Shown: one piece after another, positions 18,204 to 26,838 of the stretch
Layout: each line of letters opens with the position of its first letter
Position numbering within the stretch: position 1 is the first letter of the stretch
Assembly: GCA_001771985.1 (NCBI GenBank)
Contig: MERG01000417.1
Coordinates: 1-33,955, forward strand
DNA: 33,955 bases
Origin: Betaproteobacteria bacterium RIFCSPLOWO2_12_FULL_62_13
GTDB taxonomy: Bacteria; Pseudomonadota; Gammaproteobacteria; Burkholderiales; SG8-41
Reading direction: 5' to 3'
Made by a program: the position numbers and the translations under genes
The notes under the pieces: model-generated
Told to the model about the DNA's origin: nothing
Databases searched by the model: none
What the model saw: only the letters and a program-made list of their open reading frames with translations

Positions 18204-19841
18204 GTGGAGACGATAACTGTGGTTGGAACGGTTCTCATCTTTGATCCGACGGCGCCCTGTCAGAACGAACCAAAGCATTTGCCGCCAACTCTGGATGACC
18301 TCAGGGATAAAGTTGTTGGCTTCATCGACAACTCGAAACCCAACTTTGACAACCTTGTCGAGGATCTTGCGGAACTGCTGCGGAGCAGATACGGCGCCAG
18401 TCGAATCATCAAGCGCCGCAAACGTTTGTCGTCACATCCCGCGCCCGAGGCAATGATCAAAGAGTTGTCCGAGCAATGCGACGTAGTGATAACTGGGTCG
18501 GGTGACTGAGGCTCCTGCGCATCGTGGAGTATCCACGATAGTGTAGAGATAGCAAAGCGGGGGGTTGCAACCGTCACGGTATGTTCAACCGCCTTCACTA
18601 CGCTCGGCCGCGCTCAAGCGTCCGCTCTAGGGTATCCCGACCTGCCGATCTTAGTTGTGCAGCATCCTTTTGGGCTGCTGGCCCGTGACGGGGTCCGTCA
18701 GCTTGCCGAGCAATGCGTCGGCGAAGTTGTTCGGCTTGCGTGCGAGTCTCGCGCCCACGAGTCATCGGTTGTCCTGCCACCTTCGGTGTCTCCAGAGCGC
18801 GCTGAGCTAATTGAGGCGGCCGACGACCTCAACGCAATCAACGCTGTATACCGCGAGCGGCGGTGGAGTGACGGATTGCCAGTGATCCCGCCGACGGTCG
18901 AGCGCGTCGAGGTCATGCTCCGCCACACGAGTCGTGCATCCGACGAAATCATTGCGATGATCGCGCCTGGCTTCGGAGCAGCAACCGTCCAGCGCATTGC
19001 GATTAATGCTGTGCTCGCGGGCTGCGACCCCGAGTATCTACCAGTCCTTATTGCTGCGGTCGAAGCAGTCGCTGCGCCCGAGTTCAACTTGCAGGGCATT
19101 CAGGCAACAACCAACCCGGTAGCGGTGTGGCTCATCGTCAACGGGCCGATTGGAAAGCGGCTGGGGGTTAACAGCGGTATCAACTGCCTTGGCCAAGGCA
19201 CATGGGCAAATGCGACACTTGGACGGGCGCTGCGACTCATTTTGCAAAACGTAGGGGGCGCGTTGCCAGGCGAGATGGACCGCGCGACTCAGGGACAGCC
19301 GGGCAAGTACTCCTTCTGCTGTGCCGAAAATGAGGCCGCGAATCCATGGACGCCGCTCCACGTCGAGCGCGGCTTTGTGCGCGATTGCAGTACGGTGACC
19401 GTTGTCGGCGCTGAGGGCACGATCAGCATGAACACACACGCAAAGGATGCTGCTGACCTGCTGCGCGTGATTGCGGACACGATGGCGCACGCGCCGAGCA
19501 ACGAATATTGCCACGGTTCTGGCGAGCCATGGCTCGTGCTGGCGCCCGAGCACGCGGAGATTCTGAAGGGAGCCGGGTTAAGCAAATCGGAGGTCAAACG
19601 CCGGCTCTGGGAGCAGTCGAAGATGACAGCGGGGCGACTGGCGGCGAAAGACCTGGCTCGCACGCAAGCCGGCCGCTCCGCCGAGCTTGGCGCGATCGGC
19701 CCGGACACGATGCTGCCGATCTCAACCCAGCCTGAACTTATCGGGATAGTCGTCGCCGGAGGGCCCGGCACGCATTCCGTCTACGTCCCGAGCTTTGGGA
19801 TCACGCGCTCTGTCACACGCGAAGTGGTATGTGACGCGTAA
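18204..19841 (+). CDS. UGSC-type selenoprotein fused to DGLPVVPPT domain, copy 2 (in-frame UGA = Sec at 18507-18509)
   Basis: Track ORFs 18204-18509 and 18657-19841 are in the same frame with only one TGA. Read-through gives ...CDVVITGSGD-U-GSCASWSIHDSVEIAKRGVATVTVCSTAFTTLGRAQASALGYPDLPILVVQHPFG.... GTG start. Confidence 0.85.
18516..18545 (+). promoter_or_regulatory. Candidate bacterial SECIS element, copy 2
   Basis: Upper stem ATCGTGGA (18521-18528), loop GTA, TCCACGAT (18532-18539). Bulged A at 18540, lower stem TGCGC (18516-18520) with GTGTA (18541-18545, G-U pairs allowed). Begins 7 nt after the UGA. Confidence 0.75.
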
Positions 19842-19867
19842 TCCCCGTTCTACGCAAGGAGAGAACT

Positions 19868-20845
19868 ATGCGCTGGATCAAGCTACCGACAGCAGGAGTG
19901 CTCGTCGGCCTGGTGTTGTCGTCTCTGGCCATGGCCGCCGAAAATCAACCGTACCCGACACGCCCCATTCGCTTCATCGTGCCGTTCTCGCCGGGCGGGG
20001 GCACAGATTTCATCGGCCGGCTTGTGGCACTCAAACTCGCCGAAGCGCTTGGCCAGTCGGTGGTCGTGGACAATCGCAGCGGTGCCGGCGGCACGATCGG
20101 AACCAATATCGCAGCGAAGGCGCCCGCAGACGGTTACACCATCTTACTCAGCCCTATAGGACTGGCAGTCAATGTCACGCTCTATGAGAAGCTACCCTAT
20201 GACACACTCAAAGATCTGGCTCCCGTTAGCATGTTGGGCCACCAACCCAATATCCTGGTCGTGCATCCGTCAGTGCCGGCGAATTCTGTTGGTGAGTTGC
20301 TCGCCTTGGTGAGATCAAAGCCAGGCCAGATTAGTTACGCCTCCGGGGGTTTTGGGGCGGCTACATATTTAGCCGCTGAGTTGCTGAAGCTGATGGCCAA
20401 GATCGAGATGGTGCATGTCCCATTCAAGGGTTCGAGCCCGGCGCTCAGGAGCGTAATAGGAGGGGAGGTACAGGTCTTCCTCTCCACCTTTTCATTGGCG
20501 TTGCCGCAAGTGAAGGCCGGAAAGGTCAAAGCGCTGGCAGTTACGACGGCGAAGCGCTCCATCTTCCTTCCGGAAGTGCCGACTATGGATGAGGCAGGAG
20601 TTGCCGGCTATGAATACCGCACTTGGTACGGGTTGTTGGTTCCCGCTGGAACGTCGCAGCCCATCATTAGCAGACTAAACACGGAAGTTGTGAAAATCAT
20701 CACCTCTACCGGCATCAAGGAGCAGCTTAGCATGCAGGGCGTGGAGACCACGCCGACATCACCGGAACAATTCGGGGCGTTTATAAGGAGCGAGATCGCA
20801 AAATGGCGCAAGGTCCTCCGCGCCACCGGCGCCAAGCCGCAGTAG
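19868..20845 (+). CDS. Bug/TctC-like solute-binding protein
   Basis: YPTRPIRFIVPFSPGGGTDFIGR; VVDNRSGAGGTIGTNIAAKAPADGYT; VHVPFKGSSPALRSVIGGEV. Confidence 0.92.
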   Translation: MRWIKLPTAGVLVGLVLSSLAMAAENQPYPTRPIRFIVPFSPGGGTDFIGRLVALKLAEALGQSVVVDNRSGAGGTIGTNIAAKAPADGYTILLSPIGLAVNVTLYEKLPYDTLKDLAPVSMLGHQPNILVVHPSVPANSVGELLALVRSKPGQISYASGGFGAATYLAAELLKLMAKIEMVHVPFKGSSPALRSVIGGEVQVFLSTFSLALPQVKAGKVKALAVTTAKRSIFLPEVPTMDEAGVAGYEYRTWYGLLVPAGTSQPIISRLNTEVVKIITSTGIKEQLSMQGVETTPTSPEQFGAFIRSEIAKWRKVLRATGAKPQ

Positions 20846-21033
20846 GAATATTCGGCTTTATCGCGAGCTGCTGTTGCTGTTGCTTTTGTCCAGAAGAAGC
20901 CGACGCGCTGTGCGCGGCGGGGCAGAACTTCCCACTTACGCTACCGGTGCGGGTTGTGTCTGCGTGAGGCCACGCCGCCGGAGGACGATGCTGGCAACGA
21001 CCTGCTGAAGCGCCGACGGCGGCCCTTCGCAAG

Positions 21034-22083
21034 TCACAAGCGCTGGCCCGCGTTTGCCACCAGCCGCTCCGTCAACGAGCGCACATTCTTCAAGCGCTCA
21101 AACTCGCCCAGCAGATCAAGAAGCTGCCTCGCCTGCACATGTCCCAGTGCGACTGCCGCGCAGTCCAGGAATTTTGCCTCCAACTCGCCGTCACTCAGCG
21201 GATCCACGATGGCGTCGCCCTTGCGCACTGAGTTCGACGCGCGACGAACGCTGCCGTCCTTACGTGAAGTTTCAAACTCAAAAGGGCGGCCCAGCGCCTG
21301 CGCAGTCGTATCGTCCTCGCGTTCTCGTACACCTCCAAAAACCTTACAGTAGCCGACCTCGCCTTCAATGGCCCGCTCGCTTGCGGTGAAGCCGCGCTGT
21401 GCCAGATCGGCGGCAAGAATGGCCGACCAGGACGCATGGCCGACGTGCAGTGGCTTTGTCATGCTGCCAAAGTTCTGGCGAACGCCGCTTGCCTGGGAGA
21501 CCGCAATCCCGAGAGCATGACGCATGGACCGCGCGTCAAGACCAAGGAGGCGGCCCACAGCAGCCGTAGCCCCGATCACACCGAGCGTACTGGTGGTGTG
21601 CCACCCGAAGTCCCAGCTATCCTGGCCCGTCAGCATACCGAGTTTGCTTTCCACCTCGACACCAGCTACGTAGGCCGCCAGCGCTTCTGCGCCGGAGACG
21701 CCAAGCCGCTCTCCAACCGCCAGCACTGCCGGCAGTACAGCCACAGTTGCATGGCCGGGCATGGCGTAGTTCGTGTCGTCGTAATCCACGGCGTGAGCAA
21801 TCGTTCCGTTAGCCAGCGCCGCATTGTGCGCGCTAACGCGACTGCCATCGCCCCACAACGTGCTCTCGGGTTGGCCGCCATAACTGCGGGCCACTGTGGT
21901 AATGATGCGGGCACACGGATCGGTGAATCCTGCGAGCGCCGCGCCGATGCAATCGATGATATGACGACGAGCTTCTCGCACGACTACAGGGGGAAAGGAT
22001 GCGCTTTCCATTCCAATGGCGAAGCTCGCCAACGCTTCAGTGGCTCCCATTTGTGCCAGTCTCCGTCTGCTTTTCAGCTCCAT
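21034..22083 (-). CDS. MmgE/PrpD family protein with internal deletion (possibly non-functional)
   Basis: N-terminal PrpD domain intact (HAVDYDDTNYAMPGHATVAVLPAVLA; SMTKPLHVGHAS). Jumps from LGRPFEFE directly to TSRKDGSVRR...DPLSDGELEAKF, lacking the middle of the second domain. Confidence 0.8.
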   Translation of the reverse strand: MELKSRRRLAQMGATEALASFAIGMESASFPPVVVREARRHIIDCIGAALAGFTDPCARIITTVARSYGGQPESTLWGDGSRVSAHNAALANGTIAHAVDYDDTNYAMPGHATVAVLPAVLAVGERLGVSGAEALAAYVAGVEVESKLGMLTGQDSWDFGWHTTSTLGVIGATAAVGRLLGLDARSMRHALGIAVSQASGVRQNFGSMTKPLHVGHASWSAILAADLAQRGFTASERAIEGEVGYCKVFGGVREREDDTTAQALGRPFEFETSRKDGSVRRASNSVRKGDAIVDPLSDGELEAKFLDCAAVALGHVQARQLLDLLGEFERLKNVRSLTERLVANAGQRL

Positions 22084-22479
22084 TCGATTACCGCTGGTTC
22101 TTCCTTATGCGCCTGCGATGTCTTCCCCACGTACTTGAGAGCCGCGAGGTTTTCTCGATGCGTTCTATCCTGGCGTTCATGGGTTTACCCGAGTTCGTTT
22201 GACATCCAATAGTAAGTTGCTAAACCGGGCGGCACAAAGAAGCGGTTTGCATAGTACATTTTGCTTTTCTAATAGTACTTGCCACATGAATCAGATACTT
22301 ACGCTATGGCAACCGCCAACAACCGGGAAAAGCTGGTTAAAGATCGGCTCGAAAGGGGCCGTTCCAGCGCACGATTTGCCGCATGTTGAGCAACGTTTTC
22401 GCGTTGCCGGCGGTTTCGCCTTTGCGGCCGTTTTTGGTCATGTGGGCATCCGCGTGCTGCGTGTCGTGCGTGTGGTGAT

Positions 22480-22500
22480 AGTATTTGACTACCGAATACT
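22480..22500. promoter_or_regulatory. Candidate LysR-type operator, IR AGTATT-N9-AATACT
   Basis: Perfect 6-bp IR with 9-nt spacer about 33 nt upstream of the LysR gene start. Confidence 0.35.
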
Positions 22501-22532
22501 GAAGTACCCGTCGATCTTGAGAGGCTGAATGT

Positions 22533-23516
22533 ATGAACCTTCTTCAGCTGCGTGCAATTTGCGAAGTCGCAAATCACGGTTTAAAGATTACAACTGCGGC
22601 AGAGACATTGCACAAATCACAGCCCGGAATAAGTCGTCTGATCCGAGAAATTGAGGAAGAGCTCGGTGTCAGGATTTTTCAGAGAAGAAAGAACAAGATC
22701 GAAGCCATTACAGAACCCGGGCGCGAAATCGTGCGCATAGCAGAACGTGCGTTGCGGGAAATTATCAATCTGAAGCTGGTGGGCCAAGAGTACTCAACAC
22801 AGGATGCAGGCGAGCTCACCGTAGCGACTACGCATACCCAGGCGCGCTATTCGCTGCCGGGCGTTATCGAGGATTTCACGCGCAAGTTTCCCAATGTGCA
22901 TGTCACCTTGCGTCAAGGCAACCCCATACAGTGCTGTGAGTTGGTCGAGTCGGGGGGGGCAGACCTTGCAATATCAACAGAGACGCGCGAGCAATTCCCT
23001 CAGCTCGTTTGTCTGCCCGCGTACCGCGTGACAAGGTGTGTCGTGGCTCGGCTCGGTCACCCCATACTCAAGAAGGGGCGCCTTACGCTTAAGACGCTGT
23101 CGCGGTATCCGATCATCACATTCGATACCGCATTCAGTAGTGGATCGGTCTTGAATGAAGCGTTTGCTGGTGCGGGCATCCGTCCGCGCATCATATTGAG
23201 CGCGGTCGACGCAGATGTAAGCAAGGCATACGTCGAAAGGGGCCTGGGGATCGCTATCCTTGCGCGCAACGCCATTGATCCTGCCAAGGATCACGAGCTG
23301 GGCACCGTTGATGCGGAGCACCTGTTCCCATCGAGCCTGCTCAACGTATCCATCCGCAAGTTTGCCTACCTGCGTGGATATATGACGGCGCTGATCGCTG
23401 CTTTTGCGCCGCATTTGCCTGCTTCTCTTGTACGGAAAGCCGTGGAAGGAGCAGACGTGGACCTCTCGTCGTTGAAACGCGCAGCGCCGCCGCTGAAGGT
23501 CGGTGTTCAGCAGTAA
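22533..23516 (+). CDS. LysR-family regulator, CysB-like
   Basis: LRAICEVANHGLKITTAAETLHKSQPGISRLIREIEEELGVRIFQRRKNKI HTH; TVATTHTQARYSLPGVIEDFTRKFPNVHVTLRQGNPIQ effector domain typical of CysB/Cbl. Confidence 0.9.
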   Translation: MNLLQLRAICEVANHGLKITTAAETLHKSQPGISRLIREIEEELGVRIFQRRKNKIEAITEPGREIVRIAERALREIINLKLVGQEYSTQDAGELTVATTHTQARYSLPGVIEDFTRKFPNVHVTLRQGNPIQCCELVESGGADLAISTETREQFPQLVCLPAYRVTRCVVARLGHPILKKGRLTLKTLSRYPIITFDTAFSSGSVLNEAFAGAGIRPRIILSAVDADVSKAYVERGLGIAILARNAIDPAKDHELGTVDAEHLFPSSLLNVSIRKFAYLRGYMTALIAAFAPHLPASLVRKAVEGADVDLSSLKRAAPPLKVGVQQ

Positions 23517-23541
23517 GTCAAAGCAGGTGCCGTGTGGAAAC

Positions 23542-23688
23542 CTATTCAGTACGGATCCCGGCTTCCTTGATGATCTTGTTCCACTTCTCCACGTCAGCTC
23601 TGACGGCATTCACGAGTTCCTCACGAGAGCTGCCAACTGGCTCCGCTCCGACATTGAACAATTTCTCCTTGAGATCGGGAGCGCACAG
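23542..23688 (-). pseudogene. Truncated C-terminal remnant of a Bug/TctC-like solute-binding protein
   Basis: Minus-strand translation APDLKEKLFNVGAEPVGSSREELVNAVRADVEKWNKIIKEAGIRTE*, preceded by an in-frame stop; matches Bug C-termini. Confidence 0.7.
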
Positions 23689-23819
23689 TTAGGGACATTT
23701 CTCGACGAAAAGCACGATCTGCAGTATCAGTAAAACAAAAGATACTATTCGAACTGATTGCTTGCGCACCCCGAGACGCAGCCTTAACATGGCCCGGCGA
23801 TAAACATCAAGGGACGCCA

Positions 23820-25238
23820 ATGGGCACGATAGTCGAACGCATCGGGCAGTACGTAGCCGGCCTTGAATTCGAGGACCTGAACGATAAGGTTGTCGACTAC
23901 GCCAAACGCATATTGCTGGATACGCTCGCCTGCGCTTACGGCGGCCTCGATAACGAGCCGGCACGCATGGTCCTCAACAGCGTAGAGGAGCTGAGTGGTA
24001 AAGGACAGGCGACCCTACTTGGCATAGGCACCAAAGCAACAGCGCCGCTCGCGGCGATTGCCAATGGTGTTGCGATCCGGTACCAGGATTACAACGATGT
24101 TTATATCGGGTCCGGCTGGACGGGCCATCCGAGCGACTGCATCGCGACTATCCTTGCCGTTGCGGATTGGAAGAAGTGTTCGGGCCGCGAACTCATTACT
24201 GCCCTCGTGGCGGCTTACGAAGTGCATATGCGGTTCTCGGATCTGCCTGTGCCCAAGCTGCTCTGGCACAGAGGCTGGCACCATTCGGCGATGTGCGCCT
24301 ATTCCGGAGCAGCCGGAGTGAGCAGGCTTCTGGGATTGAATGCGGCACAGACTGCAAACGCGCTCGCGCTCTCCGGCGCACGCTCGAACACGTTTGCGGA
24401 AATCCGTCGCGGCGACATTCCCATGGATAAGGCGCTGTCTGCGCCGATCGTCGCGAGCCAGAGCATTTTTTATGCGCTGCTGGCGGCCCAGGGCTTTACC
24501 GGATCCCGCACTTTGCTGGAAGGCGATTACGGCTTCCGGCACGCCGTTGCGGGCGGCGCCGACGTGGAGCCGCTTGTGCCGGAAAAAGGAGATTTCCGCC
24601 TCCTGAAGGTCGCGCTCAAGCCGTATCCGGTGGAGGGCATGACGCCTGCGATGATCGAGGCCGCCATAAAGATCAGGAACGACTACGCCGTCCGGCCCGA
24701 CGAGATCGAAGCGATCCGCATCCTCTCTTTCGAAGAGACATTGATCAAGCCGAGCTGGGATCCCAGCAAGCTTGCTCCCACGACCAAGGAGACGGCGGAT
24801 CACAGCTTCCACTATTGCGTCGCAGTCGCTCTCATAGCGGGGGAATGCACCGCGAGGCAGTTCACCGACGAGTGGCTTGGAAATCCCATGGTGAAGGCGC
24901 TCATGGCAAGAACGCGGCTCGAGGAGAAACCGGAGTTGACGAGAATATTCAGGCAGGAGAACGCGCGGCCCGCTGCGATCGAGGTCAAGACATCCCGGGG
25001 CGTGTTCTATCGTGAAGTGCTCTATCCGCACGGCGACCCGCGCAATCCCATGACATGGGCCGATGTGAAGCAGAAGTTCATGAGGCAGGCAAAACCGATA
25101 CTCGGTGAAACACTTGCCCAGGAGGTGGCAGACAAGGTGTACTCTCTCGAGAAACTGGCTGACATCAGCGTGCTTGCCGAGATGCTCGGGGGAGACCACA
25201 AGAATAAGATAGCGCTCAAGACGCTCGTCACTGCCTAG
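23820..25238 (+). CDS. MmgE/PrpD family protein
   Basis: 472 aa; DTLACAYGGLDNEPARMVL, AIRYQDYNDVYIGSGWTGHPSDCIATILAVADW, HGDPRNPMTWADVKQKF. Confidence 0.9.
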   Translation: MGTIVERIGQYVAGLEFEDLNDKVVDYAKRILLDTLACAYGGLDNEPARMVLNSVEELSGKGQATLLGIGTKATAPLAAIANGVAIRYQDYNDVYIGSGWTGHPSDCIATILAVADWKKCSGRELITALVAAYEVHMRFSDLPVPKLLWHRGWHHSAMCAYSGAAGVSRLLGLNAAQTANALALSGARSNTFAEIRRGDIPMDKALSAPIVASQSIFYALLAAQGFTGSRTLLEGDYGFRHAVAGGADVEPLVPEKGDFRLLKVALKPYPVEGMTPAMIEAAIKIRNDYAVRPDEIEAIRILSFEETLIKPSWDPSKLAPTTKETADHSFHYCVAVALIAGECTARQFTDEWLGNPMVKALMARTRLEEKPELTRIFRQENARPAAIEVKTSRGVFYREVLYPHGDPRNPMTWADVKQKFMRQAKPILGETLAQEVADKVYSLEKLADISVLAEMLGGDHKNKIALKTLVTA

Positions 25239-25303
25239 GTGGGCTTGAGCGCGCGTCACTGGCGGTGCCTGAGTGTGTTCGTTAGCTTAGAGGAGGCAAG
25301 AAA

Positions 25304-26650
25304 ATGACCGTAACTTCGGCATGTGCAGATTTCACACTGGGCCTGAAGTTGGATGCGGTGCCGAAAGACGCAATCAATTGGGCAAAATGGGGAATGCTCG
25401 ACTGCACCGGCGTCGGGCTGGCCGGATCGAAGAGCGAGATTGGTAGCATCGTCGAGAACTACCTCCAGTTTGTCGGCGGCAATCCCCAGGCGCGCGTTCT
25501 CGGTCTCGGGCTCTCGACGAGCGCGCCGGAGGCAGCGATGGCCAACGGCACCTTATGCCACGCGCTGGACTTCGACGACTGCGGAGGCTTTGGCCATCCG
25601 AGCACGGTACTGCTGCCCGTCATTTACGCGCTCGCGGACCTGGTAAAGCCGTCGGGGGAGGAGGCGCTCGCCGCCTATGTCGCAGGCTACGAAGTCGGAA
25701 ACGCCATGGCCGATCGCAACATCTTTGGCAAAATCGATACGAGCAGCTGGGAGCTCGGCTGGCATCCGACGGGGCCGCATGGAGCGATCGGCGCCACGTG
25801 CACGGCAGCGCGCCTTCTGCGATTGAATCGGCAGCAGACCATGTATGCGATGGGGATTGCCGCGTCCGAAGCGTGCGGCATTCACAAAAACTTCGGCACC
25901 ATGACGAAGCCGCTGCACGGCGGCCTTGCCGCGCGGAATGGTGTGTTGGCGGCGTTGCTGGCCCAACGCGGTTACACGGCCGATGCCGACGCATTGGGTG
26001 GCGAACAAGGATTCCTGCGCGCCTTCAAAGGCCCGGGAAATTACACGGAAGAACTCGTGTGCGGCAGGCTCGGCAAGACTTTTGCGCTCAGCCGAGGGAT
26101 CGCGATGAAATGGTATCCGGGCTGCTGGTCTACGCACCGCGCGACTTCGTCGCTCATCGATCTCATGCGCGTGAATTCGCTGACCGCGGCCGATATCGAA
26201 AGCATCGAGGTCGATCTGAGACCAATCCCGCTGCTCCACTTCAACCCGACGACCGGGTTCGAAGGCAAGTTTTCAATGGCGTTCAATCTCGCGGTGGCAG
26301 CCCTCAAAGGCTGGCCCGAAATCGAAGACTACACCGCGGCGCGCACGCAGGAACCCGCAATCCGCGCCCTGATGAAGCGCGTTCGCAATGTGCCGGACCC
26401 GGCTGATGGCAGCGTCACGTTGGTGATCATCACGAAAGGCGGGAAACGCTTCGAGAAGAACGTGAAGCACGCGCCTGGAGACCCGACGTTTGGCTTACAG
26501 GAGGAGCGCAACCTCGCCAAATTCCGTGCCTGCGCGGCGTATAGACTGACCCAGAATGACATCGCGAACGTGGAGAATTGCCTATTGAATCTAGAGCAGG
26601 TTACCGATTTGTCGGAGTTGATGCCGGTTCTCACGGCACATCGAAAGTAA
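25304..26650 (+). CDS. MmgE/PrpD family protein
   Basis: 448 aa; DCTGVGLAGSKSEIGSIV, HALDFDDCGGFGHPSTVLLPVIYALAD, FGTMTKPLHGGLAARNGV. Confidence 0.9.
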   Translation: MTVTSACADFTLGLKLDAVPKDAINWAKWGMLDCTGVGLAGSKSEIGSIVENYLQFVGGNPQARVLGLGLSTSAPEAAMANGTLCHALDFDDCGGFGHPSTVLLPVIYALADLVKPSGEEALAAYVAGYEVGNAMADRNIFGKIDTSSWELGWHPTGPHGAIGATCTAARLLRLNRQQTMYAMGIAASEACGIHKNFGTMTKPLHGGLAARNGVLAALLAQRGYTADADALGGEQGFLRAFKGPGNYTEELVCGRLGKTFALSRGIAMKWYPGCWSTHRATSSLIDLMRVNSLTAADIESIEVDLRPIPLLHFNPTTGFEGKFSMAFNLAVAALKGWPEIEDYTAARTQEPAIRALMKRVRNVPDPADGSVTLVIITKGGKRFEKNVKHAPGDPTFGLQEERNLAKFRACAAYRLTQNDIANVENCLLNLEQVTDLSELMPVLTAHRK

Positions 26651-26838
26651 CATCGCGCCACCGTTACCGCGTAGGACACGCGCGGAGGAATTCGTGCTCG
26701 CCGGACGGACATTGAAAGGAGTGCGGGAATAAGTGGGATATGACACGCGGTTAAGACAGGCGCGAAGACAAGTCCGCTGATTCACCCGCATTTCGCGCCC
26801 GTTACGCCGGAGATTTCTGTCGAACATAGGACAAGACC

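Noticed and set aside
20873-20888. GCTGCTGTTGCTGTTGCT-like short tract after the Bug gene
   Set aside because: Too short and imperfect to call a functional tandem repeat.
24015-25259. Long minus-strand ORF (414 aa)
   Set aside because: Fully antisense to a clear MmgE/PrpD gene; composition-driven shadow ORF in GC-rich DNA without recognisable motifs.
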